The translations under genes were made by a program, and so were the position numbers. This document shows positions 21,040 to 34,109 of a stretch of 64,000 nt of DNA, one piece after another. A model generated the notes under the pieces. The model saw nothing but the letters and a program-made list of their open reading frames with translations. It was not told where the DNA came from and made no database searches. Within the stretch, counting starts at the first letter, position 1; each line of letters begins with the position of its first letter. The DNA is taken from positions 15,071,001-15,135,000 of the forward strand of contig OX387199.1 in NCBI GenBank assembly GCA_947561715.1, in the 5' to 3' direction. This stretch comes from Ascidia mentula (Eukaryota > Chordata > Ascidiacea > Phlebobranchia > Ascidiidae).

Positions 21040-22885
21040 TTTGAAAAGCCACTATGCTTTAAACCCCGGTTTTGTCCTGTTGGTGCGCATTTTCTATTAA
21101 TGGTATTCCTCCCTCGCCGTTTTCTTAACTTGTTGTGCTTCTTTCTCCCTTCTTGCCTTTTTTTTGCTTTTTTCGCGCGTGAATATTTATCGCTGTGTGG
21201 GCGTTTTTACTTCATTATCCTGATGAAGGTTCGTTGTATAACAACCGAAACGTCGAACAAACAAGTTTTTCTTTTGCCAGAAGAGCTTTTAATTACAAAT
21301 AGTATGCCTGGCAGCGTTAGTAACAAACTATGCATCTTCTAAATTATAATTTGATACTTCATTGGCACCTCGCAGTCTGGCTGTGGTTAATTTTGCTAAC
21401 GATTGCGTCACTGTAAGCTAAAGGAACATAAGCGCGTGGTAATCTTTGTGTAAACAGAGGGGATTTGTGTGGGATAAAGTTTTCCTTCGCACAACGTTTC
21501 ACAGTTGACTGACATAACAGAAGTCAGCGATTAAGGCGACGTGCGTGCGTTATTTACGAACATTCCTTCCTAACCCAGAGTTTTAGTTCTTGTTGGTCAT
21601 TGGTGGAATTTTATGTTGTTGGTTCCCCAGATTTAGTCATTACTCACGTTGCTGTTGGTTATCAAGCTTTGGTTGAAGTGGTCACTCTTTCAGTTATTGG
21701 AGCTTCAGTGATAGTCGTTATATATTTTGTTGTTGGAATTTCAGTTCTAGGTAATACTCTTATTTTTGTTTTTTGTTGTGGTCGTTGCTGCTGTTGTAAA
21801 TTGAGATTTAGATGTAGTCGTAACCACTAATGCTGTTGAAACTTTAGTTGTTACAGTTGTCATTTTTAAATGTAGTTGTCACCCCAGTTGTTGTCAATGG
21901 TTCGTTTGTCGTCGATTCTGTTGTCGGTAGTGTTGGAGGCTTAACGTTTGGCATTATTTGTTGTTTGATTTCTTTACAATCGATCTTACACCAGGATTTG
22001 CAGTTGTAAACACTTTATGGAATGTGGAACATCCTGTAGTTGTCAAGAATGTTATTGTTTTTTTTGCTTTGGGCCACTGGTTTATTGGTAGTTTATTGCA
22101 ATCTTTTTTGTAGCAATGTCCAATATTCAATTTCTTGAGAACATGTGATGTCTGTCGAAACTAACATCAATATATATCCATATATCACTACGCATTGCAA
22201 AACTACTGTTGTTTTAAGTGCTACAAGTACACATAACTTACTTTTAACTGGGTATTATTTTACGCAAATGCTGCGTGCAGACAATTTCCTTCAGTGAACG
22301 TTTGCAGTTATATTTAGGTTTGTTGAAGATAGTGTTTAACCTATTGTATGGGACGTATTCGAGATTTCTGCCAATACTTCTCCTTGGGTTTTGGTGCAGC
22401 TGTTTGTCTGTCACGCATTCAAACTCTTTACCAGCAAACCGGACCAGAAAGTAAAAATACAGTGAGAAGCCTTTTTCACAGGCTTCGCGCAATGCTGCAG
22501 AATCCAACGCATTCTTTTGACGTCATGAAGAAACACGTTGTCGGGGTTTCTGGGTGAATGCGATACGACCAAACGTAATGAATGAGACAGGCTTTGTATC
22601 CACAGTTTGTGCTGTGCATTTAAATACAGCAAATAACTCGCGACTGCTTTCCCAAATGCAAGATGGAAACGCGGCATTAAATTGAAATTAAACACAATTT
22701 TAAGTTAAGTTTACCCGCCCGAAAAATGTTTTTGTAGTAAATGATACAGGAAAACAAATTGACTGTATGGGCATTTGTAGGTTCGATTGCCGGAACTCAA
22801 ACACAAAACAAGTTATTTGGTTCGTTTTTAGCAATGTTTGGTCAAATACGTTTACTCAAGGTCGCATTTCGTTGCATGCAGTTTT
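21040..22885. repeat. R repeat, unit 1 copy a
   Basis: About 1.85-kb repeat. Fixed landmarks: 'acgattacgtcactgtaagct' type sequence near the left, a TTG/GTT-rich stretch that is Thr-rich on the minus strand, 'gtcgaaactaacatcaa', then 'atgggacgtattcgagattt', and finally a junction into the satellite array. Overlapping open frames exist on both strands (minus 22507-22244 and 22695-22411), but copies disagree on frame, so none is called a gene. Confidence 0.75.
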
Positions 22886-22889
22886 AATG

Positions 22890-23125
22890 CTACTTGTTGT
22901 GGACACAATGAAAGGTGTAGTGAATATACTCCAATCTTTAACAAAGTTACCTATTCAGGACACAGTGCAAGGTTTAGCTAGTCTACTCAAACGCTTTATC
23001 AAAGTAACCCATTGTGGTTACAGTTCAAGGTATATACTATGTCAGACCTTTAGCAAGGCTACCTATCGTGGACACAGTGCAAGGTATAGATAATCTATTC
23101 TATTGCAGTGCAAGGTATAGCTAGA
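22890..23125. repeat. ~57-bp satellite array
   Basis: About four diverged units of the 'ctacctatcgtggacaca' family closing R copy a. Confidence 0.8.
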
Positions 23126-23129
23126 CAAA

Positions 23130-24925
23130 TATGAAGCAAAGTGGGGGTCAATAAACGTTAATAAACGATAACATCAAGTTTAATTAGCCATTGGGTTTTA
23201 AACATTCCCAACCAACACACTTTTGATAGCAGTGTGTTTTAAATGATATGTGGCCAGCTATTACAATTTTTCACGTTTATACATCTTCTAAATTTTTAGT
23301 TAGATAATTCATTGACACCTAGCAGTCTGGCAGTGGTTAATTTTGCTAACGATTACGTCACTGTAAGCTAAAGGAACACAAGCGCGTGGTAATCGTAGTG
23401 TAAACAGAAGAGAATTGCATGCGGCAAAGCTTTGCTTCGCTCGACGTCTCACGGTTAACTGACATAACGGAAGTCAGTGATTAACGTGATGTGGGAGCGT
23501 TATTTACGCACTGAAAGTGTATGAAAGTAACAACAACTTTTTAATATTGGAACATGCCTTCTTAAAGCGGAGTTTTAGTTCTTGTTGGTCATTGGTGGAA
23601 TTTTATGTTGTTGGTTCCCCAGATTTAGTCATTACTCTCGTTGCTGTTGGTTATCAAGCTTTGGTTGAAGTACTCACTCTTTCAGTTATTGGAGTTTCAG
23701 TGATAGTCGTTATATATTTTGTTGTTGGAGTTTCAGTTGTAGATATTACTCTTATTTTTGATGGAATTTCTGTTGTTAGAGCTTTTTGTTGTGGTCGTTT
23801 TGCTGTTGGAGCTACAGATGTAGTCGTTGCTGCTGTTGTGAATTGAGATTTAGATGTAGTCATATCCCTTAATGCTGTTGAAAATTTAGTCGTTACTGTA
23901 GTCATTTTGAATGTAGTTGTTACCCCAGTTGTTGTCAGTGGTTCGTTTGTCGTCGCTTTTGTTGTCAGTTGTGTTGGAGGCGTAACGTTTAGCATTCTTT
24001 GTTGTTTGATTTCCCTACCATCGCTGTTTCACCAGGATTTGTAGTTGTAAATAATTTATAGAATGAGCAACATCCTGTAGTTGTCACGAATGTTATTGTT
24101 TTTTTGCTTTGGGCCACTGGTTTATTGGTAGTTTATTGCAATCGTTTGTGTAGCAATGTCCAATATTTAAGTTCTTGAAAACATTTTATGTCTGTCGAAA
24201 CTAACATCAAGATATATCCATATATCACTACACATAACAAAACTACTGTTGTTTAAGTGGTACAAATACGCATAATTTACTTTTAACTGGGTATTATTTT
24301 ACACAAATGCTGCGTGCAGACAATTTTCTTTAGTGAACGTTTCCAACTATATTTAGGTTTGTTGAAGGTAGTGTATGACCTACTGTATGGGACGTATTCG
24401 AGATTTCTGCTAATACTTCTTTTTGTGTTTTGGTGCAGGTTTTTATTTGACACGCATTCAAACTCTTTAACAGCAAACCGGACTAGAAAGCAAACATACA
24501 GTGAGAAGCTTTTTTCACAGGCTTTGCGCAATGCTGCAGAATCCAACACATTCTTGTGACGTCATGAAGAAATACGTTGTCGGGGTTTCTGGGTGACTGC
24601 GATACGACTAATCGTAACAAGTGAGACATGCTTTGTATCCACAGTTTGTGCTCTGCGTTCAAATGCAGGAAATAACTCGCGACTGCTTTCCAAAATGCGA
24701 GAAGGAAACGCGGCATTAAATTGAAATTAAACACAATTTTATGTTGAGTTTCCCCACCCGAAAAATTGTTTTTGTAGTAAATGATACAGGAAACCAAATT
24801 GACTGTATGGGCATTTGTAGGTTCCATTGCCGGAACTCAAACATCAAAAAAAGTTATTTGGTTCGTTTTTAACAATGTTTGGTCAAATACGTTTACTCAA
24901 GGTCGCATTTCGTTGCATGCAGTTT
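23130..24925. repeat. R repeat, unit 1 copy b, with Thr-rich minus-strand ORF
   Basis: Same landmarks as the other R copies. The minus strand at 23995-23654 is open for 113 codons with mucin-like composition (runs such as TTAATTTSVAPT and TTETPTTKYITT). One base before its ATG the ancestral frame seen in unit 2 (39441-39214) is shifted, so this copy is broken. Confidence 0.75.
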
Positions 24926-24929
24926 TAAA

Positions 24930-25215
24930 GCTACCTCCATGGACACAGTGCAAGGTACAGCTAACGCACTCTTACGATCACAAAGGTACCTATCGTAGAA
25001 CAGTGAAGGGTGTAGTGAATATACTCCAATGCTTAACAAAGTTACCTATCGTCGAGACTGTGCAAGGTATAGCTATTCTACTATAACGCTTTAACAAAGC
25101 TACCTATTGTGGTTACAGTGCAAGGTATATACAATATCTGACCTTTAACGAGGCTACCTATCGTGGACACAGTGCAAGGTATAGATAATCTACTCTATCG
25201 CAGTGCAAGGTATAG
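24930..25215. repeat. ~57-bp satellite array
   Basis: Five diverged units of the 'ctacctatcgtggacaca' family. Confidence 0.8.
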
Positions 25216-25219
25216 CTAG

Positions 25220-27130
25220 AAAAATATGAAGCGATGTGGGGGTCAATAAACGTTAATAAACGATAACATCAAGTTTATCTAGCCATTGGTTTTCAAACTT
25301 TCCCAACCAACACATGCACTTTTGATAGCTGTGTGTTTTAAATGATATGTGACCAGCTATTAAACTTTTTCACGTTTATACATCTTCTAAGATTTTTCTT
25401 TGATACTTCATTGACACCTTGCAGTCTGGCAGTGGTTAATTTTGCTAACGATTACGTAACTGTAATCTGAAGGAACACAAGCGCGTGGTAATCGTAGCGT
25501 AAACAGAAGAGAACTGCATGGGGCAAAGCTTTGCTTCGCTCGACGTCTCACCGTTAACTGACATAACGGAAGTCAGTGATTAACGTCACGTGGGAGCGTT
25601 ATTTACGCACTGAAAGTGTATGGAAGTAATAACAACTTTTTTATTTTGGAACTTGCGCTCTTAACGCAGAGTTTTAGTCCTTGTTGGTCATTGGTGGAAT
25701 TTTATGTTGTTGGTTCCCCAGATTTAGTCATTACTCTCGTTGCTGTTGGTGATCAAGCTTAGGTTGAAGTAGTCACTCTTTCAGTTATTGGAGCTTCAGT
25801 GATAGTCGTTATATATTTTGTTGTTGGAGTTTTAGGTGTAGATATTACTCCTATTTTTTTTGGAATTTCTGTTGTTAAAGCTTTTTGTTGTGGTCGATTT
25901 GTTGTTGGAGCTACAGATGTAGTTGTTGTTGCTGTTGTGAATTGAGATTTAGATGTAGTCATACCCTTAATGCTGTTGAAACTTTGGTTGTTACGGTGGC
26001 TATTTTTAATTGTAGTTGTTACCCCAGTTGTTGTCAGTAGTTCGTTTGTCGTCGATTTTGTTATTGGTAGTGTTGGAGGCTTAACGTTTAGCATTCTTTG
26101 TTGTTTGATTTCTCTACAATCGTTGTTTCACCAGGATTTGTAGTTGTAAATAATTTATAGAATGTGCAACATCCTGTAGTTGTCAAGAATGTTATTGATT
26201 TTTGATTTGGGCCACTGGTTTATTGGTAGTTTATTGCAATCGTTTGTGCAGCAATGTCTAATATTCAATTTCTTGAGAACATGTTATGTCTGTCGAAACT
26301 AACATCAAGATATATCCATATATCACTGCGCATAACAAAACTACTGTTGTTTAAGTGGTACAAATACACATAATTTACTTTTAATTGGGTATTATTTTAT
26401 ACAAATGCTTCGTTCAGACAATTTCCTTCAGTGAACATTTCCAGCTATATTTAGGTTTGATGAAGATAGTGTTTAACCTCTGTATGGGATGTATTCGAGA
26501 TTTCTGCCAATAAAGCCACTTCATTGTCTTCTTCTTGGATTTTGGTGCAGGTTTGTGTTTGTCACGCATTCAAACTCTTTACCAGTAAGCCGGAATAGAA
26601 AGTGAAAATACAGTGAAATGCCTTTTTCACAGCGCAATGCTCTCAAATCCGCCACATTCTTGTGACGTCATGAGAAATCACGTTACAGGGTTTGTGGGTG
26701 AATGCGATACGACCAACGTACCGAATGAGACATACTTTGTATCTACAGTTTGCGCTGTGCATTTAAATCTGCAAATGACTCTTTTGCTTTCCAAACTGGG
26801 AGGTGGCATTGCGGCATTGAATTGACATTTAACACAATGTTGAGTTTACCCACCGAAAAAGTTGTTTTTGTAGTAAATGATACAGGGAAACAAATTGGCT
26901 GTATGGGCATTTGTAGCTCCATTACCGGAACTCAAACACAAAAAGAAGTTATTTGGTTCGTTTTTAAGAATGTTTGTCAATTACTTTTACTCAAGGTCGC
27001 ATTTCGTGGCATGCAGTTTGAATTTTATCGGTTTATACCGGTAATGTTGGGAAAAATCCTTGCAACAGAGAATATGTTTCGGTCACCTTACAAATTCTAC
27101 CTATGTATAGGGATGTTAATATCGTAAACA
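25220..27130. repeat. R repeat, unit 1 copy c, adjoining channel copy A
   Basis: Third R copy. It lacks the closing satellite and instead runs into the promoter-proximal region of channel A, as the third copies do in units 2 and 3. The Thr-rich minus frame (26094-25759) is present but shifted internally. Confidence 0.75.
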
Positions 27131-27507
27131 TGTGAGGAATTAAAGTTTTTCCCCTAGGATTAGTAATTATTTGCACCTTGTTGTGCAAGTGTTAGTTTAC
27201 GCCAATTGCAGAAAAATTGTTTTGGTGGTTCTTGTTTTGTTAGTGTTGAATGATAAGCTACAGAAATTCGTTTCGCTCAAACTTCTTTTGAAAAGCGGAT
27301 TAAAAATGAAAAGGTATAAATGATCACTTCAGAAATTATTGCTGTTAAACTATTTGGAAGGTCGTAAAAACGTGGAAAACAAATATTTTAAATTTCAAGT
27401 GGACGAAAGCTTTTGAGTTAATTTTACACCTAACGATATTGTGTTTAAAGGTTTGTAAAGAAAATACATGAACGGACTAAATCAGTTTTACAAATTGCCA
27501 CAAAAGC

Positions 27508-30500
27508 ATGAACCCATTATACCAATGTTCTCCAAATCCAGCCGAAATTCATGAACCGTCACCACCAAAAAATCCCGAACGGACTCCCAAGTACGTGAGT
27601 TCTCCAAGTACTGCCGAAATTAATCAACCACCAAGACCAGTAATACCACGAATGCCCCCCAAGTATGTAAGTTCTCCAAGCACTGCCGAAATTTATGGAC
27701 CGCCAAGACCAGCAATACCGCGAATGCCTCCGAAGTATGCAAGTCCTCCGGGTTCGGACGACGATTCTATACCGCTATCCTCTGACGAACACTCTAAAAA
27801 AACTTCGCTCATTTCTTCTCTCCGGCGGGAGGCAGCGAGCGAAATTCCCGCCACTCGCTTCAGGACAAGCGAAGCTTTCGCTCAACCCTTTTTTCTCGCA
27901 TCGAAATAGGAGAACCTTTGTCTCTTTTTTAAAATCGCGCGCTCCGCAGCCGGCAACGTGATTGGCTGGCGCAAAAGAGGAGATCGAAATTGAATTACGC
28001 CATTCACATATTTATTGCGCGAAAACTGCGGGATATGATTTTTGAAGGCCCGAGCATTATCACTAAGTTGGACGACTGTTGATAGCGTAGGCTAGTCCAT
28101 TTGAAACGTCGAAGGCAGAGATTTTGCGATTTAGTATTGAAGAGCTGCTACCGTTTTGAAGGATAAACAGTAAATTGACGATACTATGGAGAAGGAATTG
28201 AGAAGTAAGTTAATGTGTTATTTTGTATTAATAAATTATAATTAATCAGTTCAATAAAGATGGTCATCATTTATTATTTGCTGTAATATTTTGTTTGCAG
28301 CTATCCTTCCAAACTACTTAAAATTGAACCTGCAAAGTCAATGGCAAGAAGTTTTACAGCTTTGATGGGCAAAGTCAAGAATACAAAGGGCTATGTAAGT
28401 GTACTATAAATGCTGAACTTATTCTTTATCTTATATATATTTTAACATACATGCAGGAACATTATTGTGACGACAACATTCCACTTATGTACCGTGCCAT
28501 AAGTGCAACATTTGATTACATAAGAATGGATATCTAACAGGATCACCCTTTCATATCATCTGTTGTGCTCAAATACCCAGGATTTGTTGATGTTGATCAA
28601 GGTGAATTGGTGTATATGTCTTGTTTATCAAGCTACTAACCATGCATTTTTTATGTTCAACCAGATCTTGAAAGAGTATTATTGGTAAAAGCCACATGCG
28701 AACAGAATTAAGAATGTTGGTCCAACAATCCTGCCAAAGTATGGGGTTGAGGAAAAAGGCAGGCGTCAACATGGCCAAATATGCTTTGAACAAGTCCAAA
28801 GAGCTGTATGAATGGACCATACACCAGTGGGAGTTGGATGTGACATTCTCTTGGCGTTTGAAACACTTTTAGCCCTGTTTTGTTTTTTTAATGTTGAATA
28901 CTAACCACATTTTGTAACATTTTTGAGGTTAATTGCCTTGATATGAAAGCTAAGGGTGCAGTCCACTCTTTCAGTGTTATAATGTGATGTGTAATAACTG
29001 TATGTTCATTTATATTTACGAAAAATAAAACAGGATGTGAAAAAATGTGCATGTTGGGTGCAAAGTGAATCATTCAATAGCTTAAACGAATGAGTGAAGC
29101 AATCGCCGAAAACGCAGCACTTTAGTCATTCAATCACTCAAAACAGTGAGCGAAGTTGTTCGCTCATTTCAAACGAGCTTTTGTTTCACTCGCAGAATTT
29201 TTCGCTCAAATTTCGCTCATTTTTTTTTAGTGTGAAGATTCTATACCGCTATCCCCGGAAATCCCCGAAAGGATACCCATAAAGGTAAGTTCTTCAAGCT
29301 CTGCGGAAATTCATAAACCGCCAAGACGAGCAATACCGCGACTGCCTCCGAAGTATGTAAGTCCTCCGGGTTCTGACGACTATTCTATACCTCTATCCTC
29401 TGACGACGATTCTATACCGCTATCCTCTGACGAAGATTCTATACCGCTATCCCCGGAAATCCCCGAAAGGATACCCATAAAGGAAAGTTCTTCAAGCTCT
29501 GCGGAAATTCATAAACCGCAAAGACGAGCAATACCGCGAATGCCTTCCGATTACGATAGTCCTCCTGACGAATATGATTTACCGCTATCCCCGGAAAACC
29601 CGGAAAGGATACCCATGAACGAACGTTTTTCAAGCTCTGCGGAAATTCATGAACCGCCAAGACCTGCAGGACCGCGAATGTTTCCAAAATACGAACGTTC
29701 TTCAAGCACTGCGGAAATTCATGAACCGCCAAGACCAACAGGACCTCGAATGTTTCCTATATACGATCGTTCTTCAAGCACTGCGGAAATTCATAAACCA
29801 CCATCCCCAGTACACCCTAGAAGGATCCCCAAACACGAAAGTTCTCCAAGTCCTTTCGAAATTCACGAACCGCAAATCCTAAAACCAGGTACGAGCATTT
29901 CGGGTTTGTTTGTTTTATTAATTGGCAAATCATCATCACAAAAACCATGGATTTGGAAATAGAGCGTGCTTGCTTAATGCTTTGACCTAAACCAACTATG
30001 CATTTACTTGTCTGTTTTAATCAAAACCAGACTCGATCCCATAGTATTTTTGGGAGGCAACAATTGTATTAAAACTATTTTTTGTGGCTGTGCAGATTCC
30101 AGTGAGAACGAGGAATATTACGAAGAAACAACTGGAATGGAAGAGTAAGTAAAAACATTATTCCACAATATAGCTTTTTTATTTGGAAGAGTTTTGCATC
30201 TTCAGAATAAACAATCAATACATTGCGGATGTGAAAGCAGATCGCCTGAATGTTGTAACCAATACACGAGGAGAAGATAATTTTATTTATCTATTGCCTG
30301 GAAGGAATCTAATTCCCGATATAAATTACACTGATCAAGAAGGACGGACCGCCCTTAGAATTGCCATCAACAACCGATCAGTCAAAGCTTGCAAACTTCT
30401 TCTGGAAATGCAGGTTTGAATTGGACATAAGTTACATACATAAATCACACACACACACAAAAACACACACAATTTATGTAGAATTGCTGCGCCATAACCC

Positions 30501-33481
30501 TCTAAAAGTCTATCAATAAGTGCAGTTTTTTCAACAACAAAAAAAAAAAACACAAAAGTACAAACGTAAAGATTTGTTTTGTCTTAAACAGGTAAATTTA
30601 GAGTGGTCACTTTTACATGCGATCAAGCAAGATTTCGTGGAAGGCGTTGAATTAATTCTAGAATCTGAATACAAACGCGGTATTCAGACTCCCACACTTC
30701 CATCGAGCGATTATTACTTTCCTGGATTCGGTCCGGTTGTCCTTGCTGCACATTGTAACAAGTACTACATTCTGAAACTATTAATCGAGCATGGATATAA
30801 ACTGGAGGTAGGAGCTGCGTGCCATACAGTCTACACAATAGATTATTTGTAAAGCTTACATGAGTTGCGACATCGCGAAACCCAATTCTGTTTCGAGATT
30901 GTTTCTAACCTTTCTTTTATTAAAAACACATTACAAATGACATTTATTATTTGACACAGGAAAAATGCACATATGACGGGGTTTTCTGGGAGTCAGCAAA
31001 TGATAGGAAAATAATGTGCCAAGCAAAATCAAGCCCAGCCTATACTACAGTACTTGCTGAGGTAACATAAAGTAATTGAAAAGAAAGCATTAAACAAAGT
31101 TATGGTACACTTTGTTGGCGATACAATACCGTTCATACGTTTACTGTTTTGGTTGGATTTGATAGAAGTTTGGTATTGATCCATTCCAACATTCCATGGA
31201 TTTGATAACAACAATACGAGAAAATGCCAAAATGGAACCAGCACACAGTCAGTTTTACGTCGATTTAGAACGAGAAGTTGAAAGTTATATGTGCGCTCTT
31301 TTAGATGAGGTAATCTGCAATTAAGGTCCGTATAAGAAACGAAACATAAAAAGAATGCTTGTGCAGATTCGCTCGTCTGATGGTCTGCTCTGCCTTTTTC
31401 AATGTGAGGTCGCAAACCTGGACACATCAAAACCCATACAACGATTAGGAAGAGTTGTTAAAGAATTCAACGACATTGAAATTCGCCAGGATGGAAGTGA
31501 ACAAAAAGATAATGCGGAGTCACGTAAAAAGTTGCAACTCCTTGACCGTTCGGTCGACATGCGGTTATTAAATTTCGTAACTCATAGCAACACACAGGTT
31601 TGTAATCAATTCCATCCTAGGTCTATATTTTCAATGTAATTGCAAATGTTTTTTCCAGCAATGCATCGATTACATGAACTACAAGGGGGCAAGGTACATG
31701 CATCAAGGAAATATGATTAAATGGATTTTAGTCAACTTTTTCGTCGGATTGCTTTTTCCTTTTCTGTCTCTGTTTTATTTGACTGTCCCAAATATTTGGA
31801 TTGGAAGTAAGCAGTTCCCGTTCTAGTCCCGATGTGAACAAATATATTTTGTAATACTCGATCATTTTGGAAACTATTACAGAGCTTATTAAACAACCTG
31901 CAGTGGCATTTGCTTGTCACCTTATGTCGGATTTATCCTTTGTTGTTTTGGTGGTCATCAACGTTGCAACACGATCTGTTGAAAACGATTATCTGGGTAT
32001 GCCGTGGAAGTTGCACTGTTCCGCCATGTTGTCGCTTTTACAATGATTTTTTAAGGATCTCCTCCTACTCCAGTTGAATGGTTGATGCTCTTGTGGATAA
32101 TCGGAAAATGGAGTCAAGAATTCGTTGAATTAAAAATACACGGCCCTTCCAAATACTTCTCGGACTGGTGGAATATAAATGATATCACACAACTTACATT
32201 GCTAAGCACCAGCGCCATATTGAGGTAAGTTTGCTTTGATTTTACCCACCCAGAATGGCGACAAGCGAAGAGCAATGACAAACCATTGCAGTCAATTCAA
32301 GATATAAACCACTGACATAATTACTGGTACACAGCCATTTAATGCAATACAATTTTCTATAACGTAAACAATCGTGCTAAGAAATTGCAGGAATATTATA
32401 TGGCTGTCACAGAAATACAATTAAAAATATTTAGTTTTCATGACTCTCCTAAACTAAAAATGTTTCCTACCATGATTGTGCATTTTCGGTTCTAAACCCA
32501 AATTCCTTTGCGAAAATCGCTGTTGGTTTTTCGGCGCCGTTGATTACGAATACATTTTATTCCCTTCTTTGAACGTATAAGGCGTGTAATTCAGCAAGGT
32601 TTGCAGTCTTTAGTTGTTTAGTTGACTGTCCAAAATAATCTTTAAATCCTTTCATTTTTAACAGGGCAGTGGATTTTTTTCAACACAACAATAATGTAAT
32701 CAAAACACCAAGATACGAATGGAAACCAAAGGAACTTATACTTATTTCAGAAGCTCTGCTTTCTTGGGCTTATATCTTTGTGTGTCTCCGTGTTTTTAAT
32801 TCGATCAGAACAATTCGTAGACTTGGCCCCCTACAACTGTCATTAGCCAGAATGGTAACCAATATCCTCGAATTCCTTTTCATATTCGCACTTGTCGTGG
32901 TTGCTTTTGCTCTAAGTCTCAGTGAGTTGTATTGGTATTATGGCACAAATCCTGGCAGACAACTGCTTTGTATTGCAAATAATTCTACTGCTTCGAATTG
33001 CAACAAAAGTGTTCTGTTTACTGATATCGGCAGTTCACTATGGTCCCTGTATTGGACAATTTTTGGGTACCTCGACCTGTCTCTTATATCGCTTTCTGGT
33101 AACCACTTCGTAACTGAAGGGTTCGCTTGGTCGCTTGTGACTGTATATCACGTTGTTGTTCTCATTGTTTTGATCAACATGTTGATTGCCATGATGTCGC
33201 GAAGTTACGAACAGACGAGCGCCAACGCTGAAGTGGAATGGAAACTTCACCGGGCGGCAGTTTGGCTGCGATTTATTCGAAGGGAAAACGTTCTTCCTCC
33301 TCCAATGAACATTATTCCGAACATTCTTCAACTGGTCAAATGGATCAGGGGAAAGTACCTTAAAACCAAGAGAGCACATAAAGTAAACAACGATTCAAAT
33401 GAAACTCTAAAAGGATCGAGAAAATACGTCATCAAGGTTATTCTGGAAAGATATAAATACAACAAAGGACTTGCAAAATAG
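27508..33481 (+). CDS. TRPC-like cation channel copy A, first exon split by a transposon
   Basis: Six-TM cation channel of the TRPC type. Exons: 27508-27789 plus 29234-29888 (one exon split by the insertion), 30096-30144, 30206-30413, 30592-30807, 30960-31061, 31169-31309, 31367-31597, 31659-31806, 31883-31996, 32056-32224, 32665-33481; all downstream phases agree with copies B and C. Pro/Ser/Glu repeats are followed by ankyrin-like repeats (EGRTALRIAINN, VVLAAHCNKYYILKLL), TM segments from exon 8, the pore YWTIFGYLDLSL, and the TRP box EVEWKLHRA followed by LPPPMNIIP, as in TRPC channels. Read straight through, translation enters the element and stops at 27907. Splicing from 27666 to 29231 would remove it in frame. 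The conserved small upstream ORF of B and C is broken here. Either a young pseudogene or a gene that splices its transposon out. Confidence 0.8.
27790..29233. mobile_element. DNA transposon with CACT...AGTG ends inside channel A exon 1
   Basis: 1.44-kb insertion. The left end reads CACTCTAAAAAAAC; the right end read inward on the other strand is CACTAAAAAAAAATGAGCG. A three-base duplication GAA flanks it (27787-27789 and 29234-29236), and the uninterrupted repeat exists nearby ('ctgacgaagattctatacc' at 29430). Sub-terminal copies of 'ttcgctcatttc' and 'agcgaa' lie at both ends. CACT ends with a 3-bp duplication suggest the EnSpm/CACTA group. The inside (28140-28880) has short exon-like pieces with GT-AG signals but no transposase I recognise, so it looks non-autonomous. 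Confidence 0.75.
29231..29888 (+). repeat. Pro/Ser/Glu repeat part of channel A exon 1, right of the insertion
   Basis: Continuous open frame of imperfect 22-26-residue repeats on the pattern SSSSAEIHEPPRP...PRMFPKYE alternating with DEYDLPLSPENPERIP. About eight units are present, ending at the donor 29889. Confidence 0.85.
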
Positions 33482-33885
33482 GTAAATGTTTATATTACCA
33501 ACATACGCTCAACGTGACAGTACAAAGTATATCAAAAACATTCGCCGAGCATTTTTTGAGATGTTTCAAATTGTCAAGTTTATTTTGTTGAATTTTTTTT
33601 TCATGTGTAACATTTACCCTACTATGTTAAATATCCTTATTACTTTTGTAACAGTTTCTGGTCAACCTTGTATTCAATACAAAATGTCTCTTCTGGCAAC
33701 AATATTTTTATATAACTTATCAGCCTTCTTCAATATTATTATTGCCGAAGAGACTATTCGCATTGAAAATGTGCTTGGCAACATCATTACTAATGATCTT
33801 TATAAAATACCTTTACGTAGTAAAACAATATAAATGGTATACCAGCATATGTGCCCTATTTTGATATATTTGACAGTGTAGACAC

Positions 33886-34054
33886 AATCAAAAAGCGTTT
33901 GAGAAGAAAACTCCAAAGGCTCAAAGCTGCTACAGGCCTATTGATGGGAGAACCAACGTTAAAACCTGTTAAAACACAAGTTTCCATCATAAAGCAACGT
34001 GTAAACAGCTTGGTCGTGCAGTGGGACAAGAAAAAAAGGAAGTATAGGCTATGA
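33886..34054 (+). other. Basic helical ORF, unit 2 copy
   Basis: After 'gatatatttgacag' the frame VDTIKKRLRRKLQRLKAATG runs to VVQWDKKKRKYRL and a stop. It lies 405 bases after the channel A stop codon on the same strand. It is similar to the unit 1 copy at 18887-19122 including length, with mostly conservative differences. Either an alternative 3' exon of a channel transcript or an unrelated fragment. Confidence 0.3.
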
Positions 34055-34109
34055 ATTATGAAATAGGTTTAATCTTCTCAGCCGATATACCTACTCCAGT
34101 TGGATTGAC

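Larger units (their letters stand above)
18711..33664. repeat. Segmental duplication unit 1 (channel copy A)
   Basis: The left edge is where 'ttgtattcaatacaaaa' begins. The same sequence follows the end of channel copy A at 33668 and copy B at 48203. The unit contains, in order, a protease remnant, R repeats with 57-bp satellite arrays, and the TRPC-like copy A. Length about 14.95 kb. Confidence 0.85.

Noticed and set aside
21221-21260. CTGATGA followed by a hairpin and GAAAC on the plus strand, resembling a hammerhead core
   Set aside because: There is no room for helix III between GAAA and the following GTC, and the flanks do not pair for helix I. Similar 'gaagcc...cgaaacgtc' blocks in the inverted repeats fail for the same reasons.
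22244-22695. Overlapping ORFs on both strands in R repeats (for example minus 22507-22244 and plus 22348-22557) as a real gene
   Set aside because: Copies differ by frame-changing indels on both strands (for example 24388 and 55760), so no frame is conserved across copies.
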